A stretch of DNA of 39,573 nt from Deltaproteobacteria bacterium (GCA_002687015.1 NYZB01000095.1:1-39573); one strand, 5' to 3'. Positions 1 through 8,142 are shown, counted from the stretch's first letter. Made by a program: numbers and translations. Notes: generated by a model from the letters alone, not told the origin.

Positions 1-632
1 CCCGCCTCGACGACCGGCATCAGGCCCGCAACGAAGCGGAGCGGTGTGTAGTCGTCGGCCTCGCCGTGCAGCACCCGGATCGGCGAGGGGGTCCAGCGCG
101 GCAAGGCGGGGGTGACATGGGCGGCCGGGTAGATCGGGAGGTGAGCGGCGAAGCGCGGGCCCTCCGCGCCGACCAGGGCCTCGCGCAGGGGCTCGTAGCC
201 CGCGTAGAGCGCCACCGTGCCGCCCAGGCTCCAGCCCGTGACGCCGATGCGGCCGGCGTCGATGGCCGGGTGGGTGGTCAGGAGCTCGAGGGCGCGATAG
301 GCATCGGTCAGTAGCATCGCCGCGGTCACGCTCATCTGGTCCTCGACCACGCTCTGCACCTGGCGGGCGTCGAAGCTGTGCACCCGGAAGACGGCGATGC
401 CCATCTCGAGGGCCCGCACCATGTGCTCGTGGTGATGGCCGCGCCAGCCGAGCGAGCCGTGGCAGGCGACGATGGCGGGCACCGGCCTCGTCGCGCGCTC
501 GGGCCAGAGCAGCCAGCCGAAGAGGCCCTGCTCCTCACAGGCCGGGAGGTCGCGCAGGATGTGGGTGAACTCGAAGGGGTTGGCCGAGCGGTAGGGGATC
601 AGGCCGATCGGGCCCTCCGACAGATCCTTCAC
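1..632 (-). CDS. Dienelactone hydrolase-like alpha/beta hydrolase (3' end missing)
   Basis: The first 210 codons of an alpha/beta hydrolase; the window edge removes the C-terminus. Seen: a GTG start whose last bases overlap the TGA of the upstream crotonase gene (GTGA), so the two are translationally coupled. The chain has a CHGS turn near residue 58-61 (oxyanion side), a GWSLGG nucleophile elbow with Ser135, and HGEADDY near residues 189-195 supplying the probable acid. The catalytic His would lie beyond the edge. The Ser nucleophile separates it from the Cys-type dienelactone hydrolase at 32.7 kb. Family members hydrolyse esters, thioesters or lactones in the cytoplasm; there is no signal peptide. 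Coupling to a crotonase suggests a CoA-thioester or ring-opened product as substrate, which is inference. Confidence 0.85.
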   Translation of the reverse strand, partial: MKDLSEGPIGLIPYRSANPFEFTHILRDLPACEEQGLFGWLLWPERATRPVPAIVACHGSLGWRGHHHEHMVRALEMGIAVFRVHSFDARQVQSVVEDQMSVTAAMLLTDAYRALELLTTHPAIDAGRIGVTGWSLGGTVALYAGYEPLREALVGAEGPRFAAHLPIYPAAHVTPALPRWTPSPIRVLHGEADDYTPLRFVAGLMPVVEA

Positions 633-1543
633 TTCGTTCCCTCGTCCGCGGGATCGACCAGGAAGCCGCGCTCGTCGCGGATCTCCGGGCCGCGCACGCG
701 GGCGCGGCCGTCGCCGAACCGGGCATCGCGCTCCTTGAAGGCGCCGGCGAGGCCCTTCTCGCCCATGGCCTTGAAGAACTCGCGGGTGGCGGGGGCGCGG
801 TGCCCCCGCGCGTCGTTCTCGGCCGCGAGCCGCTGCAGCACCTGGGCTCCCATCAGCTCCATGGACATGTTGATGATGCGCTTGTTCGCGGAGAGCAGGT
901 CCGGGTCGATGAGCGCCAGGCGGTCGGCCAGGCCCTCGACCTCCGCCTCCAGGAGCTCGGGCGGGACCGACTTCAGTGCCAGGCCGATCTCGGCGGCCTC
1001 GGCGCCGGTGACCGTGTCGCCGGTCAGGTTGAGCCGCTTCGCCCACTGGGGGCCGCAGTGATAGACCCACAGGTTGTTCGGCAGCGCGCCGAGGTTGCGT
1101 GCAGGCGGAAAGCCGATGCGCGCGTCGTCGGCCGCGATCACCATGTCGCAGGCCAGGGCCAGGTCGGTGCCTCCGGCCAGGCAGGCGCCGTGGACCTGGG
1201 CGATCGAGGGCTTGTGCATCTCCCAGATCGCGCGGATCTTGCGGTTGTTGCGCTCCAGCCCCCAGACGTCGTCGTCGATGGTGGAGCCGGAGCGCCGCGG
1301 CACCCCGTCTCCCTCTTCGCCACGGCCCATGCCGAAGCCCGAGAGGTCGTACCCCGCGCAGAAGGCCTTGCCCGCGCCGCGCAGGATGACGCTGTGCACG
1401 CGGGTGTCGTCGTCGGCCTCCCAGAGGGCGTGCTCCAGCTCGTCGAGGAGCGGGTTGGCGAGCGCATTGCGCTTCTCTGGCCGGTTCAGGGTGATGCGGG
1501 CGCGGCCCTCCGCGACCTCGTAGAGGATGTACTCGTAGGACAT
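629..1543 (-). CDS. Crotonase-fold (enoyl-CoA hydratase/isomerase superfamily) protein
   Basis: A 304-residue crotonase superfamily protein. Seen: the CoA/oxyanion segment AFCAGYDLSG (about 61-69) and the second oxyanion segment LAGGTDLALACD (about 122-133). The two glutamates of classical enoyl-CoA hydratase are not conserved: the first position is Asp127 (GGTDLA) and the GxPE segment reads GFPPAR around 144-149. Ordinary hydratase activity is therefore doubtful, and another crotonase reaction (isomerase, hydrolase, decarboxylase) is more likely. The start is ATG 1543: there is no Shine-Dalgarno, but TATGAT lies exactly 6 nt upstream. The stop overlaps the start of the downstream hydrolase gene, so the pair forms an operon reading off the window edge. 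Confidence 0.9.
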   Translation of the reverse strand: MSYEYILYEVAEGRARITLNRPEKRNALANPLLDELEHALWEADDDTRVHSVILRGAGKAFCAGYDLSGFGMGRGEEGDGVPRRSGSTIDDDVWGLERNNRKIRAIWEMHKPSIAQVHGACLAGGTDLALACDMVIAADDARIGFPPARNLGALPNNLWVYHCGPQWAKRLNLTGDTVTGAEAAEIGLALKSVPPELLEAEVEGLADRLALIDPDLLSANKRIINMSMELMGAQVLQRLAAENDARGHRAPATREFFKAMGEKGLAGAFKERDARFGDGRARVRGPEIRDERGFLVDPADEGTK

Positions 1544-1549
1544 GGCGCC

Positions 1550-1555
1550 ATCATA
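1550..1555 (-). promoter_or_regulatory. -10-like hexamer TATGAT, leaderless arrangement
   Basis: On the minus strand TATGAT is followed by six bases (GGCGCC) and then the ATG of the crotonase gene. There is no Shine-Dalgarno. At this spacing transcription would begin at the start codon. The -35 region is not recognisable. Confidence 0.55.
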
Positions 1556-1687
1556 GGCCGCCCTTCGGGCCGACTGCGATCGGTCCGCCCGGGCTGGCCG
1601 GGAGCGCTCGTGATCCCCCACGCTGCCCCGTGGGTCGCCAGGGCCGATCCCGACATCGGGCTCATCGTCCCTTCATGCCGGCTCGTC

Positions 1688-1693
1688 TAGCGT
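1688..1693 (+). promoter_or_regulatory. -10-like hexamer TAGCGT, leaderless arrangement
   Basis: TAGCGT, six bases (GCCGCG), then the GTG start of the phosphoesterase at 1700. No ribosome-binding site is present. It shares the 156-bp divergent intergenic region with the crotonase promoter. Confidence 0.5.
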
Positions 1694-1699
1694 GCCGCG

Positions 1700-2731
1700 G
1701 TGAAACGGAACGCCCTGCTTCTCGTGGCCCTGGGGCTGGCCGTGATGGCGCTCGCCGCGGTCGCCCTGCGCTCCCCGCCGCCCGGCAAGAGGGTGGCCGC
1801 CCTGTCGCTCCTCGCCCTCGGCGATACGGGCCAGCCGATCGGCGGGCCGCTCGCCGCGCTGCGTCCCCAGCACCGCGTCGCCCGGGCCCTCGTCGCCGAG
1901 GACGAGCGGGCACCGATCGACGGGCTGGTCCTCCTGGGCGACAACTTCTATCCCGACGGTCTCGAGGAGGACGAGCTCAAGGACCGGCTGCGCGTGAACA
2001 TCGTCGCACCCTACTGCCGCTTCCTGCGTTTCACCGCCCGTGGTCGCGGAAGCCTGGAGGGGGAGTGCGGGGTGCGCCAGGCGGCCCGCCATCCGGTGCC
2101 GCTCTTCGCCGTGCTGGGCAACCACGACTATGGCGAGCGGGAGAGCCCGATGCTCCAGAAGGAGCTCGTGCCCGAGTACATCGATTCCTGGCGGATGCCC
2201 GACCGCGCGGAGGTGTTCGAGCTGCCCGGCGGCGTCAGCCTGATCCCCTTCCAGTCGGTGCCGACGATGGTGGGCAAGGCCAAGGGGACGGCCGCCCTGG
2301 AGAAGGCGCTCCAACGCTCGAAGGGTCCGTGGCGCATCCTCGCCGCCCATCACCCGATCGCCGACCCGGGCAACGGCCACGCCGACGCCTACGCCCGCAG
2401 GGTGCGCGCCGCCATCGCAAGAGCGGGCGTACCGGTTCACCTCTTCCTGGCGGGACACGAGCACAACCTGCAAGCCATTGAGGGCGAGGGCGGCCGCGAC
2501 GACGCGGCGCTTCACGTCGTCGCCGGCAGTGGCTCGGACACCCGGAAGGTGCGCGGCACCCCGCGGAAGCGACTCTTCGGCGTCGAGGCCCTGGGCTTCG
2601 CGCGAATCGATGCCGAGGCGACCCGGCTCCGGGTGAGCCTCTTTCGCGTGCCGGCCACGCCCGGCACCCGTGCGGTGGTGGAAGCACGCTTCGAGATCGA
2701 CGCCGAGGGCAAGGTGCGCCGGGAGCCCTGA
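1700..2731 (+). CDS. Exported calcineurin-like metallophosphoesterase
   Basis: A 343-residue phosphoesterase of the calcineurin/purple acid phosphatase superfamily. Seen: an N-terminal hydrophobic segment (about 5-23, after KR) that would export or anchor it at the inner membrane. The dimetal motifs then follow in order: GDTG (41-44), GDNFYPDG (80-87), GNHDYG (140-145), HHP (217-219) and GHEHN (252-256). These supply the Asp, Asn and His ligands for two metal ions, so the active site looks complete. The closest general match is the tartrate-resistant acid phosphatase type 5-like group; the substrate cannot be read from sequence. The GTG start follows a -10-like hexamer by 6 nt. It is convergent with the ACAD operon, with only 26 bp between the two stop codons. 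Confidence 0.9.
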   Translation: MKRNALLLVALGLAVMALAAVALRSPPPGKRVAALSLLALGDTGQPIGGPLAALRPQHRVARALVAEDERAPIDGLVLLGDNFYPDGLEEDELKDRLRVNIVAPYCRFLRFTARGRGSLEGECGVRQAARHPVPLFAVLGNHDYGERESPMLQKELVPEYIDSWRMPDRAEVFELPGGVSLIPFQSVPTMVGKAKGTAALEKALQRSKGPWRILAAHHPIADPGNGHADAYARRVRAAIARAGVPVHLFLAGHEHNLQAIEGEGGRDDAALHVVAGSGSDTRKVRGTPRKRLFGVEALGFARIDAEATRLRVSLFRVPATPGTRAVVEARFEIDAEGKVRREP

Positions 2732-2757
2732 GAGCTGCTGCTCGTACCCGCCGCGCG

Positions 2758-3969
2758 TTAGCCCTTGCGCGGATCCCGGGGCAGCCCGAGCAGTCGTTCG
2801 CCGATGATGTTGCGCTGGATGTTCGATGCGCCGCCGGCGATCGCGGTGCCCAGGGTCATCATGGAATGGGACACCCAGTAGCTGTCGGTGTATTCGCTCG
2901 GGATGCCCATCGCCGCGTCCTCGGCCGTGGGCATGGTGAGGCCCTCGTCTCCCAGCAGCTCCATCGCCAGGCGCGCGACGAGCTGGCCCGTGTTGGTGCT
3001 GAGCAGCTTGGCCATGAGCATCTCGTTCATGACCTTCATGTCTTCGTTCTTGTGGATGGCGGTGAGCATGCGGGCCACCGCGTACTCCTGGCTGGCCACG
3101 TAGCCCTCGATCTCCGCCAGGCGCTGCCGGACCCCCGCGTCCCGGATGGCCGGTTGGCCCCCGCGCTGCGCGCGCCGCGCCAGGTCGAGCAGGCCGTCGA
3201 AGCTGCGCCTCGCGCCCGAGGCGTCGCCAATCAGCAGGCGCTCGTGCTTGAGGGTGGAGCGCGACACCTTCCAGCCTTCGCCGCGGCGTCCCACGATGTT
3301 GGCCGCGGGCACCCGCGCATCGTCGAAGAAGACCTCGCAAAAGTCCTGGCCGCCGTTGATCATCTTGAGGATGCGTGCATCGATGCCCGGCGTGTCCATG
3401 GGGACGAGCAGGTAGGAGATGCCCGCGTGCTTCTGGGCCTCGGGCTCGGTCCGGAAGAGACCAAACATCATGTCGGCCTCGGTCGCCTGGCTGGTCCAGA
3501 TCTTCTGGCCGTTCAGCACCCAGTGCTCGCCGTCGAGCTCGGCCCGCGACTGAAGCGACGCCAGGTCGCTGCCCGCGCCCGGCTCGCTGTAGCCCTGGCA
3601 CCAACGCAGCTCGCCGGTCAGCGTCTTCGCGATGTAGCTCTGCTTCTGCTCTTCGGTGCCGCATTCGAGCAGCGTCGGGACGAGCATGTGGGTGCCCTGC
3701 ACCGAGCTGCGGTGGGGGGTCCGGGCCGCGTCGAGCTCCTGGCGGATCACGGTCTCGGAGAGGACATCGGTTTCGCCCCCTGCGCCTCCGTACTCCCTGG
3801 GCACGGTCCGGAACAGGATGCCCGCCTCGATGGCCCGCTGGCGAAAGCGGATGGCCTGATCGCGGGGCGGGAGCTCGGCCTCCTCGCCGCGCGGCGGCCA
3901 GTGTGCCGCACAGAACTCCCTGACCTCTTCGCGCAGGCGCTGGTAGGAGGCGCCGAATTCGAGATCCAT
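2758..3969 (-). CDS. Acyl-CoA dehydrogenase, catalytic-type subunit of an ACAD pair
   Basis: 403 residues, full-length ACAD fold. Seen: the flavin/substrate segment GYSEPGAGSDLASLQSRA (about 126-143), the KIWTS segment (156-160), a Glu in KHERLLI (Glu243) at the helix-G position used by isovaleryl- and long-chain-type ACADs, and a C-terminal GGASNIQRNIIGERLLGLP. The ATG at 3969 lies 2 bp after the stop of the upstream ACAD gene, so the two are cotranscribed. Adjacent unequal ACAD genes are the signature of FadE28/FadE29-like alpha2-beta2 enzymes, known from mycobacterial cholesterol side-chain catabolism, in which only one subunit brings the base. This gene fits that catalytic role. The steroid-like or branched substrate is inference. 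Confidence 0.93.
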   Translation of the reverse strand: MDLEFGASYQRLREEVREFCAAHWPPRGEEAELPPRDQAIRFRQRAIEAGILFRTVPREYGGAGGETDVLSETVIRQELDAARTPHRSSVQGTHMLVPTLLECGTEEQKQSYIAKTLTGELRWCQGYSEPGAGSDLASLQSRAELDGEHWVLNGQKIWTSQATEADMMFGLFRTEPEAQKHAGISYLLVPMDTPGIDARILKMINGGQDFCEVFFDDARVPAANIVGRRGEGWKVSRSTLKHERLLIGDASGARRSFDGLLDLARRAQRGGQPAIRDAGVRQRLAEIEGYVASQEYAVARMLTAIHKNEDMKVMNEMLMAKLLSTNTGQLVARLAMELLGDEGLTMPTAEDAAMGIPSEYTDSYWVSHSMMTLGTAIAGGASNIQRNIIGERLLGLPRDPRKG

Positions 3970-3971
3970 GG

Positions 3972-5045
3972 CTACCAGCCTCCCAGGTCGGCGAGGCGCG
4001 CGCGGTGCGTGTCCGGCGTGCCGGCCCATTGGCGATCGAAGAGGGCGCGCTTGAACCAGATCTGGGCGTCGCACTCCCAGGTCATGCCGATTCCCCCGTG
4101 GATCTCGATCGCGTCCCGGGCCACCTGCATCGCGCGGTCCGTGATGTGGGCCTTGGCGAGCGCCGCCGCCCGGGCGCTCTCTTCGGGCAGGTGATCGAAG
4201 GCGTGGGCCGCGTACCAGAAGAGCCCGCGGGTGGGATCGATGTCGAGGGCCATGTTGGCGAGCTGGTGCTTCACCGCCTGGAAGGCCGCGATGGGCTGGC
4301 CGAACTGCTGCCGGGCCTGGGCGTAGTCGACGGCCATCCGGACCAGCCGCGTCCCGGCGCCGAAGGCATCGGCCGCGAGCAGGACGAGCGCGGCGTCACG
4401 CACGCGTGCGCCCGTGCCCGGGGCGAGAGTCTCGATCGGCACCTCCTCGAGCTCGAGGGCGTAGAGACGCCGCCCGCGGTCGAGCGAGTCCTCGGCGCTC
4501 CAGCGCAGGCCCCCTGCGGAGGCATCGACCAGTCCGAGCGCCCCGCCCGCGCCGCCCACGACGACCAGGCCGGCTTCCGGCCCGGCGGGAACCCGCGTCT
4601 TGGCGCCGTCGGCCCGCTCGCCCTGGAGGGACAGGGTCCATTCTTCAGGCGCCCACGCGCCACCCGCCTCGCCGAGTGCCACGGTGCCGAGCCGATCTCC
4701 CGACGCGAGCGCTGGGAGCCAGCGCTCCTGCTGCGGCGCGCTGCCCCCCAGGCGAAGCGCGAGCACGGCGAGGGTATGGCCGAGGAAGGGAGCCGGCACG
4801 GCGCCGGCGCCGAGCACCTCGCACACGAGCGCGCTGTCGAGCAGCCCGAGGCCCGCACCACCGTGGGCTTCGGGGACGGCCAGCCCGGCGAGGCCCATCT
4901 CGACCAGTCCCTTCCACAGGTCTGCATCGTGGCCGCTCTCACCGTCGAACACCTCGCGCACCCTCGGAGGCGGGCACTCGTTCGCGGTGTAGCTGCGAAC
5001 CGTGTCCTGGAGGAGCTCCTGCTCCTCGGACAGGGAGAAGTCCAT
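3972..5045 (-). CDS. Acyl-CoA dehydrogenase, partner subunit of an ACAD pair
   Basis: 357 residues, shorter than its downstream partner. Seen: an ACAD N-terminal domain (SEEQELLQDTVRSY), a divergent middle domain, and the C-terminal bundle with RQQFGQPIAAFQAVKHQLA (about 247-265) and EIHGGIGMTWE (about 323-333). No Glu is visible at the helix-G base position (the segment reads RDAALVLLAAD), nor a YEGT-type base at the C-terminus. This fits the non-catalytic but FAD-contributing half of a heteromeric ACAD. The start is ATG 5045 with GGAGGA 6 bp upstream. It is first in a two-gene operon and diverges from the TetR gene across 134 bp. Confidence 0.92.
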   Translation of the reverse strand: MDFSLSEEQELLQDTVRSYTANECPPPRVREVFDGESGHDADLWKGLVEMGLAGLAVPEAHGGAGLGLLDSALVCEVLGAGAVPAPFLGHTLAVLALRLGGSAPQQERWLPALASGDRLGTVALGEAGGAWAPEEWTLSLQGERADGAKTRVPAGPEAGLVVVGGAGGALGLVDASAGGLRWSAEDSLDRGRRLYALELEEVPIETLAPGTGARVRDAALVLLAADAFGAGTRLVRMAVDYAQARQQFGQPIAAFQAVKHQLANMALDIDPTRGLFWYAAHAFDHLPEESARAAALAKAHITDRAMQVARDAIEIHGGIGMTWECDAQIWFKRALFDRQWAGTPDTHRARLADLGGW

Positions 5046-5117
5046 CGGGTCCTCCGGGATCGGCGCTCACGATCGGGGCGCACACGGTAACGGAGGGCGT
5101 GTCGGCCGACGACCGGA

Positions 5118-5168
5118 TTGCTCCCTCCGCGGAACCGGATTAGGCTACTGACCCGTTTGTCATTAGCC
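5118..5168 (+). promoter_or_regulatory. TetR-gene promoter with overlapping 26-bp inverted-repeat operator
   Basis: A -35-like TTGCTC (5118-5123), a 17-bp spacer and a -10-like TAGGCT (5141-5146) precede the TetR gene. An inverted repeat spans 5143-5168. Its arms are GGCTA, one unmatched base, TGAC, then six bases, then GTCA, one unmatched base, TAGCC: 9 of the 10 outer positions pair. The repeat covers the -10 and predicted start of transcription, the usual layout for TetR autorepression, and lies in the region shared with the divergent ACAD operon. An 8-bp direct repeat ACCGGATT (5112-5119, 5134-5141) flanks it. The regulator-operator link is inferred from position. Confidence 0.75.
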
Positions 5169-5179
5169 AAGGAGTCGCC

Positions 5180-5812
5180 GTGCCGACCAGCCGAAGGGCC
5201 ACGCGCGCCGCCTCGGACCGACGCCGCCGCCTGCCGCCGGCAGAGCGCCGGGCGCAGCTCCTGGCGACCGCCCTCGAGGTGTTCGCCGAGCAGGGGCTCG
5301 GGCGCGCGCGCCATGCCGAGATCGCCAAACGCGCCGGAGTCGCCGTATCGACGGTCTTCCTCTACTTCACGACCCGGCGGGATCTCGTGCGGACGGTGCT
5401 CGACGAGGTCGACCAGTTCTTCAGCGAGCTCTCGGTTCGCGTCCACGCCCAGGTGGGCAAGCCGTGCCGCGAGGTCCTGCGCGAGCACGGGGCTGCCTTC
5501 CTCGCCTCGATCGACAGCCATCCGGCCCACGTGCGCATCTGGCTCGACTGGAGCACCAGCTTTCGCGAGGAGACCTTCGAGGGCTTCCTCGACTTCACCG
5601 AGCGCCTCGTCGGCGTCTACGCCGACACGATCCGACGCGGGCAGTCCGAGGGCGAGGTTCCCGCCCACCTGGATGCCGAGGCGAGTGCCCGCCTGCTGGT
5701 GGGCGCCGCGCAGATGGTGGCCCAGTTGAAGCTCACCCACCGTGGAGACGACACCTGGCTCCGCTCCGCCGACGCCCTGGTCGAGGCCGCGCTCGGCGGC
5801 ACCGCTGCCTGA
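5180..5812 (+). CDS. TetR/AcrR-family transcriptional regulator
   Basis: 210 residues. Seen: a basic N-terminal tail, then the TetR DNA-binding domain, with the helix-turn-helix at about residues 45-64 (AEIAKRAGVAVSTVFLYF) followed by TTRRDLV. The C-terminal ligand domain is unassigned. The GTG start has AAGGAG 5 bp upstream. It lies immediately downstream of an inverted repeat that overlaps its own promoter, diverges from an ACAD operon and heads a plus-strand operon with a reductase and an ACAD. By analogy with other TetR regulators of acyl-CoA metabolism the ligand may be an acyl-CoA, but nothing in the sequence identifies it. Confidence 0.93.
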   Translation: MPTSRRATRAASDRRRRLPPAERRAQLLATALEVFAEQGLGRARHAEIAKRAGVAVSTVFLYFTTRRDLVRTVLDEVDQFFSELSVRVHAQVGKPCREVLREHGAAFLASIDSHPAHVRIWLDWSTSFREETFEGFLDFTERLVGVYADTIRRGQSEGEVPAHLDAEASARLLVGAAQMVAQLKLTHRGDDTWLRSADALVEAALGGTAA

Positions 5813-5836
5813 ACCACCGCTCGCCAAGGAGACCGC

Positions 5837-6856
5837 ATGTCCGCCGCCACCAACCGCTCCATCCGCCTGGCCCGACGCCCCCGCGGCGACATCGAGGCCG
5901 ATTGCTTCCGTTTCGAGGAGGCCCCCGTCCCCGAGATCGGTGAGGGCGAGGCCCTGGTCCGGGGGCTCATGATCTCCCTCGATCCGACCATCCGTGGCTG
6001 GCTGAACGAGGTGGACACCTACATGCCGGCCGTCCGGATCGGCGACGTCGTGCGCGCCGGGGCGGTGGGGCAGGTCGTGGAGAGCCGCTGTGACCGCTAC
6101 GCGGTGGGCGATCTCGTCTTCGGCATGATCGGATGGCAGGACTATGCCGTGGCCGATGCAGCCGGGCGGGCCATGAACGTCCTGCCGCCGGGCGTCGAGC
6201 CGGCGGATGCCCTCGGGATCTTCGGGATCACCGGCATGACGGCCTACTTCGGAATGCTGGACGTGGCTCGGCCGAAGGAGGGCGACACGGTCTTCGTCTC
6301 GGGTGCCGCGGGTGCCACGGGCTCGGTGGCCGGGCAGATCGCGAAGCTGCAGGGTTGCCGGGGGGTCGGCACCGCCGGGACCGACGAGAAGTGCAAGTGG
6401 GCCACCGAGGAGCTGGGGCTCGACGCGTGCCTCAACTACAAGAACGCAGACCTCGCCGAGCAGCTCGACGCCGCGTGCCCGGACGGTATCGATGTCTACT
6501 TCGACAACGTGGGCGGCGAGATCCTGCAGCTGGCCCTGGCGCGCATCAACCAGGGTGCGCGCATTGCCCTGTGCGGCGGAATCTCCGGCTACAACGCGGT
6601 CGCGCCCCCGCCCGGGCCCAACAACCTGATGCAGCTCGTGATCCAGCGGGCCCGCATGGAGGGCTTCCTGGTGCTCGACTACGTGAGTCGCTTCCCCGAG
6701 GCGATCGCCCAGCTGGCGACCTGGGTCGCGGAGGGCAAGGTCAACAACCGGGCCACGATCGTCGACGGGCTCGAGAACACGGTCGACGCCTTCCAACAGC
6801 TCTTCACCGGCGGCAACATCGGAAAGCTGCTGGTCAGGGTCTCGGATCCCTCCTGA
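5837..6856 (+). CDS. Zinc-independent MDR-superfamily NADP-dependent oxidoreductase (CurA/PTGR-like)
   Basis: 339 residues, cytoplasmic medium-chain reductase. Seen: the N-terminal GroES-like domain (RGLMISLDPTIRGWL, about 44-58), the Rossmann glycine motif GAAGATGSVAGQIAKL (about 155-170), and the family-typical VYFDNVGGEIL (about 218-228) and ending NIGKLLVRVS. The layout matches leukotriene B4 12-hydroxydehydrogenase, prostaglandin reductase and curcumin reductase enzymes, which reduce the double bond of alpha,beta-unsaturated carbonyls with NADPH. No zinc-ligand cysteines are seen. AAGGAG precedes the ATG by 5 bp, and the gap to the TetR stop is 24 bp, so it is the second gene of that operon. 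The specific substrate is unknown. Confidence 0.93.
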   Translation: MSAATNRSIRLARRPRGDIEADCFRFEEAPVPEIGEGEALVRGLMISLDPTIRGWLNEVDTYMPAVRIGDVVRAGAVGQVVESRCDRYAVGDLVFGMIGWQDYAVADAAGRAMNVLPPGVEPADALGIFGITGMTAYFGMLDVARPKEGDTVFVSGAAGATGSVAGQIAKLQGCRGVGTAGTDEKCKWATEELGLDACLNYKNADLAEQLDAACPDGIDVYFDNVGGEILQLALARINQGARIALCGGISGYNAVAPPPGPNNLMQLVIQRARMEGFLVLDYVSRFPEAIAQLATWVAEGKVNNRATIVDGLENTVDAFQQLFTGGNIGKLLVRVSDPS

Positions 6857-7401
6857 GCGCTTCACAGCCGATCCGGGTCGGTGTCTCGAGCTGTCTGTTG
6901 GGCGAAAGGGTGCGCTGGGACGGCGGCGACAAGCGAAGCGCCTTCGTCGCGGATCGTCTGGCCAGCACGGTCGAGCTCGTGCCCGTCTGTCCGGAGGTCG
7001 AGCTGGGCCTGGGCGTGCCGCGGGAGCCGATCCGCCTCGAGGACGGTGGCTCGGGGCTGCGCCTGGTGGACACCGAGACGCACCTTGATCTGGGCCCCCG
7101 CATGGATGGCTGGGCGAAGGCGCGCGCCCTGGAGCTCAGTGCGCTTCCGCTGTGTGGCTTCGTGCTCAAGGCGGGCTCGCCGAGCTGCGGCATGGAGAAT
7201 GTCCCGATCTGGCGGGAGCCGAACGGGCCGAAGCGGGGTAGGGCGGAGCCTCGCCCGGAGGGCCGCGGGCGCTTTGCCGAGGCGCTCATCCGAGCCATGC
7301 CTGACCTTCCCATCATCGAGGAGGGCGCACTGGCCAACCCCCAGGCACGCGATCGCTGGCTCGAACGCGTCCACGCCCTGCACAGGAGCACCGCTTGTTG
7401 A
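6853..7401 (+). CDS. DUF523 family protein (probable CTG start)
   Basis: About 182 residues of the DUF523 family, recognised from the N-terminal VGVSSCLLGERVRWDG and internal PVCPEVELGLGVPREP and LKAGSPSCGMENV segments with conserved cysteines; its biochemical role is not established. Family proteins begin only a few residues before the SxCLLG motif. No in-frame ATG, GTG or TTG lies in that interval; the only plausible initiator is CTG at 6853, which overlaps the TGA of the MDR gene (CTGA) and suggests coupling. The 3' end overlaps the next gene by 7 bp. Gene identity is firm, the exact start is not. Confidence 0.85.
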   Translation: MSASQPIRVGVSSCLLGERVRWDGGDKRSAFVADRLASTVELVPVCPEVELGLGVPREPIRLEDGGSGLRLVDTETHLDLGPRMDGWAKARALELSALPLCGFVLKAGSPSCGMENVPIWREPNGPKRGRAEPRPEGRGRFAEALIRAMPDLPIIEEGALANPQARDRWLERVHALHRSTAC

Positions 7402-8129
7402 AGCGCATCGTCATCGCCGTGATCGCGCTCGTCGTCCTGCTGGCCGGAGGCGGCTACGGCTGGCTCTGCTGGTACGGCGCCGCCAGCCAGGACCCGACCT
7501 TCTTCGAGAGCGACATCCAGGCCTTCGAGGAGGAAGACCGGATCCGTCCCCTCGCACCCGGCACGGTGCTCTTCACCGGCAGCTCGAGCATCCGGCTCTG
7601 GTCCACCCTGGAGCAGGACATGGCCCCCCTGGCGGTGCGCAACCGCGGCTTCGGGGGCTCGCAGATGAGCCACGTCGTGCACTTCGCCGAGCGGATCGTC
7701 GGCGGGGGAGGCCCGGCCGCCGTCGTCGTGTACGCCGGCGACAACGATCTCGATGTGCGAACCGGAAAGACGGCCGAGGTCGTGCGCGATGATTTCCAGG
7801 AACTGGTCCGCGTGGTCAACCGCCTTCATCCCGAAACGCGCATCTACTACCTGACGATCAAGCCCTCCCGCCTGCGCTGGGACCGCTGGCCCGAGATGGA
7901 GCGCGCCAACCAGATGATCCAGGCCTTCGCGGAGAGCGATCCGCGCCTGGCCGTGATCGACATCGGGCCCGCGATCCTCGGGCCCGACGGTACGCCCCGC
8001 GACGACGTGTTCCTCTTCGACGGGCTCCACCTGAACGCCACCGGCTACGAGGGCTGGACGGCGATCGTGCGGCCCGTGCTGCTCCGGGATCTGGGTCGGG
8101 GCTCTTCGCTACCGTCCACCGACCGCTGA
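7395..8129 (+). CDS. Membrane-anchored or exported SGNH/GDSL hydrolase
   Basis: 244 residues. Seen: an N-terminal membrane segment (about 4-24, after KR), then the SGNH blocks. Block I is TGSSSIRLW (61-69, catalytic Ser), block II is NRGFGGS (83-89), block III is GDND (115-118), and block V is the FDGLHLNATGY segment near the end (Asp and His). The set looks complete, so an active esterase, lipase or acyl-hydrolase acting outside the cytoplasm is likely. The start is TTG at 7395 (or TTG 7398), with AGGAG 6 bp before the first. It overlaps the DUF523 stop, so it is translated from the same operon. Confidence 0.92.
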   Translation: MLKRIVIAVIALVVLLAGGGYGWLCWYGAASQDPTFFESDIQAFEEEDRIRPLAPGTVLFTGSSSIRLWSTLEQDMAPLAVRNRGFGGSQMSHVVHFAERIVGGGGPAAVVVYAGDNDLDVRTGKTAEVVRDDFQELVRVVNRLHPETRIYYLTIKPSRLRWDRWPEMERANQMIQAFAESDPRLAVIDIGPAILGPDGTPRDDVFLFDGLHLNATGYEGWTAIVRPVLLRDLGRGSSLPSTDR

Positions 8130-8142
8130 TGGGGAGACCACC

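Noticed and set aside
2732-2757. Terminator between phosphoesterase and ACAD operon
   Set aside because: Only 26 bp, with no stable stem visible.
1673-3664. Long minus-strand frame opposite the phosphoesterase and across the ACAD gene
   Set aside because: Arg/Gly/Ala-rich composition without domain pattern; it is the shadow of genes on other frames.
4271-6865. 864-codon minus-strand frame across the ACAD, TetR and MDR genes
   Set aside because: Covers three well-supported genes in other frames and shows no family motif.
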